A stretch of DNA of 22,736 nucleotides from positions 1-22,736 of IMG/VR virus record IMGVR_UViG_3300010391_000029. One strand, written 5' to 3'. Below, piece after piece: positions 1 to 5,119 of this stretch. How positions within the stretch are numbered: the first letter of the stretch is position 1; each line of letters begins with the position of its first letter. Position numbers and translations under genes: made by a program. The stretch is from a virus. Under the pieces are notes generated by a model. That model was not told the DNA's origin. It did no database searches and saw only the letters and a program-made list of their open reading frames with translations.

Positions 1-1
1 C

Positions 2-79
2 GAGGTGGATAAGGTGGTGACGGAGAACCAGGGACTCAGGGGGCAGGTGAGAGCGGGGCGGGGCAAGGAGAAGAATTAG
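2..79 (+). CDS. C-terminal end of a truncated hypothetical protein
   Basis: An open frame enters from the left edge and stops at TAG 77-79, giving the last 25 residues of a protein whose start lies outside the window. The tail is highly charged (many K, R, E) and ends in G-K-E-K-N, which would suit the end of a coiled-coil or nucleic-acid-associated phage protein, but no family can be named. The next gene begins with ATG directly after this stop, so the two are probably cotranscribed. The only support is the open frame and the tight junction. Confidence 0.4.
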   Translation, partial: EVDKVVTENQGLRGQVRAGRGKEKN

Positions 80-217
80 ATGGCTCTCAGTGAGTGGGAC
101 AAGAAAATGATCGAGGAGAAATGTAACCAGATGAAAACGCCAGAATGTCTAGCGCAGTATTGTTTCCGCTGTCCTCGACCAAGCACCTGTTCCTGTCCTT
201 GTCATCGTGGAAGGTGA
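80..217 (+). CDS. Small cysteine-rich hypothetical protein (45 aa)
   Basis: ATG follows the previous stop without a gap, and an AAGGAG sits 9 bases upstream within the end of the previous frame, so this start is well supported. The product has seven cysteines and one histidine in 45 residues. They are concentrated in the second half (C28, C31, C37, C39, C41, H42), which suggests a small metal-binding fold. I do not recognise a family. Small Cys-rich proteins of this type are common in phage early and middle regions, where they often bind nucleic acid or host factors. That role is only a guess here. Confidence 0.5.
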   Translation: MALSEWDKKMIEEKCNQMKTPECLAQYCFRCPRPSTCSCPCHRGR

Positions 218-224
218 CGGCGGG

Positions 225-293
225 ATGAGTGACCGCAGAGCCTTGCGAGCGACGGGGAGGCAGGGGGGAGAGCGGATACGGGGGGAGAAATGA
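225..293 (+). CDS. Possible 22-aa leader peptide overlapping the nucleotidyltransferase start
   Basis: A 22-codon frame starts at ATG 225 and ends with TGA 291-293, overlapping the ATG of the next gene by ATGA. The product is very basic (many R, G). Translation of it could couple ribosomes onto the downstream start, but its own upstream sequence is only weakly purine-rich. Arginine- and glycine-rich short frames also arise easily in GC-rich DNA. I list it as a possible coupling peptide, not as a firm gene. Confidence 0.25.
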   Translation: MSDRRALRATGRQGGERIRGEK

Positions 294-1081
294 GCGCGAA
301 AGAGATTGCGGAACATGGACTAATCTTCAAGGCCGTTGTCGGATCGACCCTTCACGGCCTGAACCTGCCTGGACAGGATGACCGGGATGAGATGGGCGTC
401 TGCATTGAGCCACCAGACTGCGTGATCGGGCTGAAACGGTTTGAGCAGTGGACGTATCGCACCAAGCCAGAAGGTGTGCGGTCCGGTCCTGGCGATCTCG
501 ATTCGGTCGTCTATTCGCTCCGTAAGTGGGCGCGGTTAGCGGCGAACGGCAACCCGACGGTGCTCCTGCTGCTGTTTGTACCAGGAGCAATGACGGTGAC
601 AACGACCTTGGCTTGGGCCTGCGTGCAGGCTGAGGCGAAGGCGTTCCTCTCGAAGCGGGCTGGTATTGCGTTCCTTGGATATCTGACGGCGCAGAAAGAA
701 CGGCTATGCGGGGAGCGCGGCCAGAAGCGGACGAAGCGAGAGGACTTGGTGTGTCGGTACGGCTATGACGTGAAATACGCGATGCACGCCTTCCGGCTCG
801 GCTATCAGGGAGTCGAATTGTTGGAGACCGGCAGAGTGCACCTACCGATGCCTGAACCATGGCGAGGGGCGGCGATGGCGATCCGAGAAGGGAAGACGCT
901 GCTGCCGGTTGTGATGTCAGCGATTAGTTCTTTTGAGAACCGGCTGAAAACGCTGATTACAGAGAGCACCTTACCCGATGAGCCTGACTATGCGGCAATC
1001 AACGGAATGCTGCAAGCGGTGTATTTAGATGAATGGGAGAGGTCGAAGCTCAGACCGCAGCCAGGACAGGGGGGACGGTGA
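290..1081 (+). CDS. RlaP-like nucleotidyltransferase (DNA polymerase beta superfamily)
   Basis: A 263-residue protein with the minimal nucleotidyltransferase signature. G18-S19 is followed by the carboxylates D31 and D33 within the run GQDDRDEMG, and a third acidic patch lies at D69/D71 before YSLRKW. The block NGNPTVLLLLF (86-96) is characteristic of the RNA-repair-associated RlaP group (PF10127-type), also frequent in phage genomes. Such enzymes are predicted to transfer a nucleotide to an acceptor, but the substrate of the phage versions is not established. GGGGGGAG lies a few bases before the ATG. The gene ends in a TGATG overlap with the next one. The family call rests on motifs. No ligase or other RNA-repair gene is visible next to it, so a repair role is not implied. 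Confidence 0.75.
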   Translation: MSAKEIAEHGLIFKAVVGSTLHGLNLPGQDDRDEMGVCIEPPDCVIGLKRFEQWTYRTKPEGVRSGPGDLDSVVYSLRKWARLAANGNPTVLLLLFVPGAMTVTTTLAWACVQAEAKAFLSKRAGIAFLGYLTAQKERLCGERGQKRTKREDLVCRYGYDVKYAMHAFRLGYQGVELLETGRVHLPMPEPWRGAAMAIREGKTLLPVVMSAISSFENRLKTLITESTLPDEPDYAAINGMLQAVYLDEWERSKLRPQPGQGGR

Positions 1082-1299
1082 TGGGAGCAGATATTAAGAT
1101 AAAGGTTAAATTGAGCAGAAAGGATTTCTCCATCCTAGAGGACGCCGCTCGGTCTGCGCCCATAGACGTGGAATATAATGAGAGTACTCTCCATTTCCAC
1201 TACGGATATTGGGGAGAAGATCACGCTAAACGATGTGAGTCGTTCGTTGAAGGGTTTTGTGTAGGAAGGGGGATTAAAAGACCGAAGTGGGGTTACTAA
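1081..1299 (+). CDS. Hypothetical protein (72 aa)
   Basis: The start chosen is ATG 1081, which shares its A with the TGA of the nucleotidyltransferase gene (TGATG). A longer reading from 1033 would only add residues that shadow the upstream gene. The product is 72 residues, with a basic N-terminus (several KIK/VKL repeats), then an acidic and aromatic middle (HFHYGYWGED) and a basic tail ending in PKWGY. The alternating pattern suggests a small alpha/beta fold. I recognise no family. Translational coupling suggests it is made with the nucleotidyltransferase, possibly as its partner, but that is inference from layout only. Confidence 0.6.
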   Translation: MGADIKIKVKLSRKDFSILEDAARSAPIDVEYNESTLHFHYGYWGEDHAKRCESFVEGFCVGRGIKRPKWGY

Positions 1300-1317
1300 G
1301 ACGAAAGGAGCCTAACC

Positions 1318-1494
1318 ATGACACCACGACGAGTTACAATCACGCTGGAAGTCGAGACGGATGCGCCGTTGAAGGTGCTGAGACAAGCGGTAAGCTTCAA
1401 CCGTGTGCCAGGGTTGCCATACAGCTTCAGGGTTGTCCAAGCCCAGGCGAACGTGATCGCGGCGAAGAAGGACACGAAGATCAGGAGGCGATAG
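1318..1494 (+). CDS. Hypothetical basic protein (58 aa)
   Basis: ATG 1318 is preceded by AAAGGAG ending at 1310, a well-placed ribosome-binding site. The frame runs 58 codons to TAG 1492-1494. The N-terminus (MTPRRVTITLEVETDAPLKV) has a beta-strand pattern, followed by a segment rich in V and A, and the protein ends in a very basic tail (KKDTKIRRR). The basic tail may bind nucleic acid. A different frame covering 1287-1559 overlaps it but has no ribosome-binding site and a less natural composition, so this one is preferred. No family is recognised. Confidence 0.6.
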   Translation: MTPRRVTITLEVETDAPLKVLRQAVSFNRVPGLPYSFRVVQAQANVIAAKKDTKIRRR

Positions 1495-1539
1495 CTACCG
1501 CCTCAACCGCTTCCACGCTGACTCGAAGGCGGAGAACTT

Positions 1540-1782
1540 ATGAATATTTGTCGCTGTAGAGTGCGCCACAAAACCTACAGGACTTCTGCAAAATGCAGAT
1601 TCCCAAATGCGGACTGGATTAGCGGGAACGGTCCGATTGCGCTCTTAGCACATTGTAGAGTTCTAACAGTCACGCTTTGGAAAGACCGCGTGCTGGCAGA
1701 AAAGCAGAAAGCGGTTATAGATAATGATGCTTGTGGTGGTCGGTGTTTCAAAGACCACGAAATTCTTGTCTATCCTTGGTAA
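1540..1782 (+). CDS. Conserved-looking phage hypothetical protein (80 aa, Cys-rich)
   Basis: An 80-residue protein, the last plus-strand gene before the switch to minus-strand genes. A GGAGAA lies just before ATG 1540. Its pattern is distinctive: AKCRFPNADWISGNGPIALL, then a strand TVTLW, then IDNDACGGRC and an H-E pair. From memory, similar small proteins with the C-x-FP, W-I-x-G-x-GP and C-G-G-x-C blocks occur in actinobacteriophage and other phage genomes, with no known function. The six cysteines and histidine could form a metal site. No search was possible, so the family resemblance is recall, not proof. Confidence 0.65.
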   Translation: MNICRCRVRHKTYRTSAKCRFPNADWISGNGPIALLAHCRVLTVTLWKDRVLAEKQKAVIDNDACGGRCFKDHEILVYPW

Positions 1783-1796
1783 GCAGAAATAGAGCC

Positions 1797-2048
1797 TCAG
1801 CGTTTTAATCGCTTCCAGGCGTTCTCAAACGCACTCAGCTTGTCAGTGTAGTTACTTAACAGTTCCGCTCCTGCCGGATCCAGACACACCAGCCCCTCCT
1901 TCGCCTGCCACTGGATCACGGGCCGCTCAGGAAAGGGGAGTCCTGTCGGCTCAGGCCGCCACCAAGCGCACGCGCTAAGGCTTAGGAGGCTGCACAGGAG
2001 GCCGAGGCTGAAACTTGTCCGTAAGGTCTTTCGATAGCTCCGCTGCAT
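1797..2048 (-). CDS. Rz1-like outer-membrane spanin lipoprotein
   Basis: From ATG 2048 this is an 83-residue protein with a basic N-terminus, a hydrophobic run (SLGLLCSLLSLSAC) and a lipobox L-S-A-C followed by A-W-W, so it should be lipidated at that cysteine. The mature part begins with a short proline-containing stretch (RPEPTGLPFPERP). A TTG 24 bases upstream could extend it, but ATG 2048 has a GGAG about 12 bases upstream and gives a normal signal peptide. It overlaps the 3' end of the Rz-like gene in another frame, the classic spanin arrangement. In Gram-negative phages Rz1 pairs across the periplasm with Rz to fuse the inner and outer membranes at the end of lysis. The assignment is by architecture, since spanins vary greatly in sequence. 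Confidence 0.75.
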   Translation of the reverse strand: MQRSYRKTLRTSFSLGLLCSLLSLSACAWWRPEPTGLPFPERPVIQWQAKEGLVCLDPAGAELLSNYTDKLSAFENAWKRLKR

Positions 2049-2232
2049 CGGTTTTCGGTGGCTCCGCGTCAATCCGCTTAAAGGTAGATTCTAGCCGCTC
2101 AGCTTCGACATCCTGCTTGCCCTTCTGCTTCTCTTGGTCGAGCTTCTGCCGCCAATAGAGGGCTTCGGTGGAGAGATACTTCTTCCATAAGCCTACCAGC
2201 GCCCCGAGGACGGCAAGAATCGTGGTCCACAT
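1975..2232 (-). CDS. Rz-like inner-membrane spanin
   Basis: An 85-residue protein with one N-terminal transmembrane segment (about residues 2-16, TTILAVLGALVGLW). A charged helical region rich in K, E and Q follows (20-70), suited to a coiled coil, and the tail is proline-rich (QPRPPVQPPKP). This is the i-spanin layout: anchored in the inner membrane, with the coiled coil crossing the periplasm. Its C-terminal codons overlap the start of the Rz1-like lipoprotein gene out of frame. It starts at ATG 2232, six bases after the holin-like gene ends, so lysis genes run endolysin, holin, Rz, Rz1. The role is inferred from architecture and position. Confidence 0.75.
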   Translation of the reverse strand: MWTTILAVLGALVGLWKKYLSTEALYWRQKLDQEKQKGKQDVEAERLESTFKRIDAEPPKTDAAELSKDLTDKFQPRPPVQPPKP

Positions 2233-2238
2233 GGCCTT

Positions 2239-2415
2239 TTACTCTATCGCCTGCTTCGTGACGATTCTAAGGATAGTGTTCACAACCGCCAGCACCGCAG
2301 GAAACAGTGCCTCTTGCCAGGTCATTGCGCCTTGGGCCACGGCACCAGCGGCGGTCACGAGCGCCATGATATTTGCCCAAATGGTTTTTGATGCCAGCCA
2401 ACTTTTTGCCTCCAT
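2239..2415 (-). CDS. Putative holin (small two-segment membrane protein)
   Basis: The 58-residue product has two hydrophobic segments (about residues 13-30 and 36-52) joined by a short polar turn (MTWQEA), and a K-x-x-x-E end. The motif SKTIWANIMALV is common in small phage membrane proteins often annotated as holins. ATG 2415 is chosen over GTG 2424 because AGGGGGTG lies at the right distance before it. It sits between the peptidase endolysin and the spanin pair, where a holin is expected. It would form pores in the inner membrane that release or activate the endolysin. No functional residue can confirm this. Confidence 0.65.
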   Translation of the reverse strand: MEAKSWLASKTIWANIMALVTAAGAVAQGAMTWQEALFPAVLAVVNTILRIVTKQAIE

Positions 2416-2434
2416 CGAGATCACCCCCTCTCGG

Positions 2435-2914
2435 TTAGTCGATTGCTGGCCGCTTCCCCGCCCGTAATTGGGCCAGGGTCAGGCCGCCCGTCCATTCAAC
2501 ATGCGGGCGATCCGGCTTCTTCCACCGGCCACCCCATGTCAACTCTAGTGACTCCGCGAAGTCGCCGAACTGCTCCCAGGTAATCAGGCGGTCCTGGTCC
2601 GCATATGGTTTGCCCGTCGCGTAGCAGACATCCGCCGCAAGGCCGAAGTTATGGACACTGTACCCCGCCGGTGCCGCCGTCACGATCCGATTTTCAGCCT
2701 CTTTGACTGGCGGGAGCCCGGTGCTCACCCGGAATGCATTGACGGTTTCAAGCGTAACTCGCCCCTGGAAGTAGAGCGCCTGCTGCGCCTCTAAGGACCT
2801 GAGCGATTGTGTGATCCGGAACGGACACCCTCTCGCCTCGCAGGTGGCGAGCAATTGCGAGACGTAGGCCCGGAAGACCGGATGCAAGGTGACAAGATGT
2901 TCGTCGGTGGTCAT
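2435..2914 (-). CDS. Endolysin, peptidase family M15 (VanY/CwlK-like)
   Basis: A 159-residue single-domain protein with the M15 zinc-peptidase signature. S86-x-H88-x-x-G91-x-A-x-D95 and the C-terminal P-H138-V-E-W block supply the zinc ligands H88, D95 and H138. The segment ITQSLRSLEAQQALYFQGR is also typical of the L-alanyl-D-glutamate or D-Ala-D-Ala endopeptidase group used as phage endolysins. No signal peptide is present, so export relies on the neighbouring holin. The length matches single-domain members. It starts at ATG 2914 in an ATGA overlap with the upstream gene. The exact bond cut in peptidoglycan cannot be told from sequence. Confidence 0.9.
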   Translation of the reverse strand: MTTDEHLVTLHPVFRAYVSQLLATCEARGCPFRITQSLRSLEAQQALYFQGRVTLETVNAFRVSTGLPPVKEAENRIVTAAPAGYSVHNFGLAADVCYATGKPYADQDRLITWEQFGDFAESLELTWGGRWKKPDRPHVEWTGGLTLAQLRAGKRPAID

Positions 2915-3126
2915 CGCACTTCGTCAACATCGCACACATACGCCGATGGCCGAAATTCCGCTCGCGTGGTAGAGACGCACATGAGGCTCATCCTTTTGCC
3001 GTCGTGAGACAGGTAGCGGACGTCTACGATCTTTGGGAGTGTGGCGACTGGCTGACACCCGAAGGTCAACACTACCAGCACGATCCACCAGCTGAGCATA
3101 ATCAAGATGCCAGCAACCGTTCTCAT
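2911..3126 (-). CDS. Small membrane-anchored protein or lipoprotein (71 aa)
   Basis: An N-terminal hydrophobic segment (residues 5-23) ends in L-T-F-G-C24, close to but not a perfect lipobox, so it could be a lipoprotein or a single-pass membrane protein facing the periplasm. The remaining 47 residues have two further cysteines and a beta-like pattern (KIVDVRYLS, SLMCVST). The gene overlaps both neighbours by ATGA, so it is translated with the upstream exported protein and the downstream endolysin. Function is unknown. A lysis accessory or superinfection-related role is possible from position only. Confidence 0.6.
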   Translation of the reverse strand: MRTVAGILIMLSWWIVLVVLTFGCQPVATLPKIVDVRYLSHDGKRMSLMCVSTTRAEFRPSAYVCDVDEVR

Positions 3127-3593
3127 TGTTCTAGCACCTGAAAGCGGTTGTAATATGGCAGCACTGTCGCTACCGTCCCCGTGCAGTCTGTCGCAATCAC
3201 GGTCCAGGTGTAGACTCCTGGGGCGAAGCTCGCCACGGCACGAAGGAACGGCAGATTGAATCCTCGGTAATAGTCAGAGAGCCGAGGATCATAGTGTCCT
3301 GAATCGGCCTTCATATAGTGCGTCAACTGACCGCTAGAGCGTGCGACTAGGATATACACGTGCTCGGTGTCCACCGGCAGGCACACATCGTTTGGGTCAA
3401 AGTAGGTCCCCTTGAAGGCAATGGCATCTGTGGACAAGAACACGCGTTGTTCAATCCCTTTAGTGGGGTCTACCGTATAGGCCGAGGTGATCTGCTTCAC
3501 CAGGGCCGCCCCGTTCGGACTGGGCACGATGGGAAAACTGAACGCCACCGATGGCATGAGGAGACTACAGAGCAACCCTACGAGCCTTTGCAT
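3123..3593 (-). CDS. Exported hypothetical protein (156 aa)
   Basis: A clear Sec-type signal peptide is visible: basic start (MQR), a hydrophobic core (LVGLLCSLLMPSVAF) and likely cleavage after A-F-S. The mature protein of about 136 residues has beta-strand patterns and aromatic residues. It also has two cysteines (in NDVCLP and ATDCTG) that could form a disulfide in the periplasm. The end region (APGVYTWTVIATDCTG) resembles an immunoglobulin-like strand pattern, but I cannot name a fold. It starts at ATG 3593 inside the end of the preceding gene and ends in an ATGA overlap with the next. I see no catalytic motif. Confidence 0.65.
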   Translation of the reverse strand: MQRLVGLLCSLLMPSVAFSFPIVPSPNGAALVKQITSAYTVDPTKGIEQRVFLSTDAIAFKGTYFDPNDVCLPVDTEHVYILVARSSGQLTHYMKADSGHYDPRLSDYYRGFNLPFLRAVASFAPGVYTWTVIATDCTGTVATVLPYYNRFQVLEQ

Positions 3594-3865
3594 AGTTTAA
3601 CCTTCCCAAAGTAGCGTGGTTTCTCATCCGTGACCCAGTGCCCTTTCCGCTCCGTGTTCTCACGCGAGATGTAGATATGGTAGGTCCAGTCCGAAACGCC
3701 CACGCAGGTTCTATCACCAACGAATTGCCGAAGGGCCTCCTCTGCTTGGGACTCACGAACAACGACTGAGATGACCTTCGTCTCGTAGTTCGTTGTGGTG
3801 TCCCACTGGGCGGCCAGGAGCACAGGCGAGAGGAGCAGCAGTCCACCGAGCAGCCAGCGCCTCAT
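3578..3865 (-). CDS. Exported hypothetical protein (95 aa)
   Basis: The start chosen is ATG 3865, because GGAGGTGA lies 4 bases upstream and it places a signal peptide (MRRWLLGGLLLLSPVLLAAQ) exactly at the N-terminus. The longer upstream reading would bury that signal. The mature part of about 75 residues has two cysteines (TCVG, LCKG) and a strand-rich pattern with aromatic residues (WTYHIYIS). It overlaps the next gene's start by 16 bases. Function is unknown. It belongs to a run of small exported proteins upstream of the lysis genes. Confidence 0.7.
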   Translation of the reverse strand: MRRWLLGGLLLLSPVLLAAQWDTTTNYETKVISVVVRESQAEEALRQFVGDRTCVGVSDWTYHIYISRENTERKGHWVTDEKPRYFGKVKLCKGS

Positions 3866-3869
3866 CGTC

Positions 3870-3877
3870 TCACCTCC
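3870..3877 (-). promoter_or_regulatory. Ribosome-binding site deciding the 3865 start
   Basis: On the minus strand the sequence reads GGAGGTGA, four bases before ATG 3865. It is close to the full anti-16S complement and makes that start much more likely than an upstream start that would put the signal peptide inside the protein. Confidence 0.7.
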
Positions 3878-3881
3878 AGCG

Positions 3882-4061
3882 TCAAACTGGCGCTGGGACG
3901 GTCGCATCCAGCCCAAGGATTCTGACCTCAGACTTCATCACAAGCCCCTCACTATGACAGGTGAGACACGGCAACATATATAAGGCAGCGTCTTCGTATC
4001 CGGCGTTGAGGATGAGGTTCGTTCCGCAATCTAAACATTCCATTGTCGTAGTGACGCTCAT
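3882..4061 (-). CDS. Small zinc-knuckle protein (59 aa)
   Basis: Two C-x-x-C pairs, MECLDCG at the N-terminus and LPCLTCH about 22 residues later, form a typical four-cysteine zinc ribbon. The C-terminal 20 residues are hydrophobic and acidic with no metal ligands. ATG 4061 is chosen because GGGGAGGA lies 4 bases upstream. A longer reading would add an arginine-rich segment that shadows the upstream gene. The start overlaps the upstream stop by ATGA. Such small ribbons can bind nucleic acid or host proteins, but none of this can be assigned here. Confidence 0.65.
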   Translation of the reverse strand: MSVTTTMECLDCGTNLILNAGYEDAALYMLPCLTCHSEGLVMKSEVRILGLDATVPAPV

Positions 4062-4219
4062 CGCGTCCTCCCCTTCTTCGCTCTTGTCTCCTCCTCCTGT
4101 TCTTCTGGCCCCCACACGCGAGAACAGGGACATCGCACGCTGGCATCAAGCCGAGCCTTCTTCAGCACCCTACCACACGGGCAGCGGAACGTCCATTCTC
4201 CCAAAGGGAGGCTACTCAA
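4058..4219 (-). CDS. Small zinc-knuckle-like protein with basic tail (53 aa)
   Basis: Likely start TTG 4219, overlapping the upstream stop by 8 bases, with a GAGAGG just before it. A longer TTG at 4279 is possible but adds a low-complexity arginine/alanine segment. The product has C-P-C-G and C-P-C-S motifs separated by about 14 residues, a plausible four-cysteine metal site. After it comes an acidic patch (GPEEQEEETR) and a basic tail (KKGRTR). It ends in an ATGA overlap with the second zinc-knuckle gene, so the pair is made together. Function is unknown and the start is uncertain. Confidence 0.5.
   Translation of the reverse strand: MSSLPLGEWTFRCPCGRVLKKARLDASVRCPCSRVWGPEEQEEETRAKKGRTR
4066..4073 (-). 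promoter_or_regulatory. Ribosome-binding site deciding the 4061 start
   Basis: Minus-strand GGGGAGGA ends four bases before ATG 4061, inside the end of the upstream gene. It supports the short 59-residue reading of the zinc-knuckle gene. Confidence 0.6.
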
Positions 4220-4445
4220 ACGCGGCCTCTCGCGTGCTAAAGTTCTGGCCGAGGTCCGCGCAGGCCCGAGCGAGTTCAATGGAATATGGTTCAGTCTTCA
4301 ACAGATGAAAGTTCCGCACTACGCACTCGCTGTATTCGTGCATCGCCGTCATTGCCACCATCTGGCGCCAGCCTTCGATGCCATAGCGAAGATGACGAAC
4401 GCACAACATCATGCGAAATAGTGGAGAAAAGTAGTGAACGGTCAT
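4212..4445 (-). CDS. Hypothetical protein (77 aa)
   Basis: A 77-residue frame starts at ATG 4445 in an ATGA overlap with the upstream gene and ends 8 bases inside the next. The N-terminal half contains several methionines, histidines and cysteines (MMLCVRHLRY, MVAMTAMHEY). The C-terminal half is helical and mildly acidic. No strong ribosome-binding site is seen, so translation is probably coupled to the upstream gene. I recognise no family. It is supported mainly by its fit into the chain of overlapping genes. Confidence 0.5.
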   Translation of the reverse strand: MTVHYFSPLFRMMLCVRHLRYGIEGWRQMVAMTAMHEYSECVVRNFHLLKTEPYSIELARACADLGQNFSTREAAFE

Positions 4446-4732
4446 GGGCCACCACTACGTTGACATATCTTTGGCACAATGTCTTCTAGGATGGCTTCTA
4501 GGATGGACAAATCCTTTCGTTTGGAGCCCTCTGCAATCTCGCGTAGCACTTGGTCATACGCAGCGCCGTACACCGTATTCTCGCAGCGATAGAGTTTCGG
4601 GGGAAACGTCACCCACACGATGTTCCGGTAGCTATCGATTGACCATCCGACCTTCGGCGAATGAGAGGGCTGCGTCGTCAGGCCGCCGAATGCAACACTA
4701 ATTGCGACGACGAAGGACGGTAGCCACATCAT
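4442..4732 (-). CDS. Exported hypothetical protein (96 aa)
   Basis: AAGGAG lies 7 bases before ATG 4732. The N-terminus (MMWLPSFVVAISVAFGGLTT) looks like a signal peptide, though the positive charge at the start is missing and cleavage is unclear. The mature region contains a tryptophan/tyrosine-rich strand pattern (VGWSIDSYRNIVWVTFPP) and two cysteines (YRCEN, KICQR) that could pair. An amphipathic helix lies between them. Its start overlaps the previous gene by 35 bases. Function is unknown. It adds to the run of small envelope-directed proteins in this cassette. Confidence 0.6.
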   Translation of the reverse strand: MMWLPSFVVAISVAFGGLTTQPSHSPKVGWSIDSYRNIVWVTFPPKLYRCENTVYGAAYDQVLREIAEGSKRKDLSILEAILEDIVPKICQRSGGP

Positions 4733-4937
4733 TTCGCAACTCCTTCATATCATGTTCCAATCCATCAAACCGCGCCTGGTTGACGAGTCCTGCGCGTTGG
4801 CGTTCTTCAATTTGTGTGGACAGTGTTGCCACGGCGATCTTCACGGCAATGAGTTCCTTGAGTGTCCATCCACTGACTGCTAACACCGTCCCAAGCGCAC
4901 CGATGATGAGCTTGTCTTTCCAGTTGTTGGGCATCAT
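4698..4937 (-). CDS. Single-span membrane protein with coiled coil (79 aa)
   Basis: One transmembrane segment (about residues 10-24, LIIGALGTVLAVSGW) is followed by a long charged helix (25-79) with heptad-like spacing, ending LRRRN. This layout is common in phage small membrane proteins of the hemolysin XhlA or holin-accessory type, and also resembles short i-spanins. ATG 4937 shares its A with the upstream TGA (TGATG). An in-frame ATG 4934 directly after is an equal alternative. It may be a second holin or antiholin to the 2239-2415 gene, but its distance from the lysis genes leaves this open. Confidence 0.65.
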   Translation of the reverse strand: MMPNNWKDKLIIGALGTVLAVSGWTLKELIAVKIAVATLSTQIEERQRAGLVNQARFDGLEHDMKELRNDVATVLRRRN

Positions 4938-5101
4938 CACCCCTTCTTTCGCTTTGTGGCGTACTCCTTCAACTGGGTCTCGGTCATGCTCTTCGCCATC
5001 TGTTTAACGGCGCCCTTCGCCATCGTCATGGGCTGCTCACCGCGCTTGACGGCAAGGGCCATTCCTGCGGCGCGTCGTTGCGGTCCACTCTTGGCTGACA
5101 T
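4937..5101 (-). CDS. Small basic protein resembling DUF3008
   Basis: A 54-residue frame with AAGGAG before ATG 5101, starting 18 bases after the large upstream gene ends. Its pattern, MSAKSGPQRRAAGMALAVKR followed by KGAVKQMAKSM and LKEYATKRKKG, closely recalls the small DUF3008 group. That group opens with M-P-A-x-S-x-A-Q-Q and ends in a basic tail after an S-M-[ST] block. The group is known from bacteria and phages and has no established role. The match is from memory and short, so treat it as a lead. The net charge is strongly positive, which suggests nucleic-acid contact. Confidence 0.65.
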   Translation of the reverse strand: MSAKSGPQRRAAGMALAVKRGEQPMTMAKGAVKQMAKSMTETQLKEYATKRKKG

Positions 5102-5119
5102 GATCTGTGCTCCTTTTAG

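Noticed and set aside
327-860. Minus-strand open frame of 177 codons
   Set aside because: It is antisense to the nucleotidyltransferase gene, is rich in R, S and P as shadow frames are in GC-rich DNA, and matches nothing.
1287-1559. Plus-strand frame of 90 codons
   Set aside because: It overlaps the 58-residue gene in another phase, has no ribosome-binding site and lacks a natural protein composition.
1819-1832. Small GCGTT-CTCA-AACGC hairpin near the convergent ends
   Set aside because: The stem is only five bases, lies inside the Rz1-like coding end and has no T-run, so it is not called a terminator.
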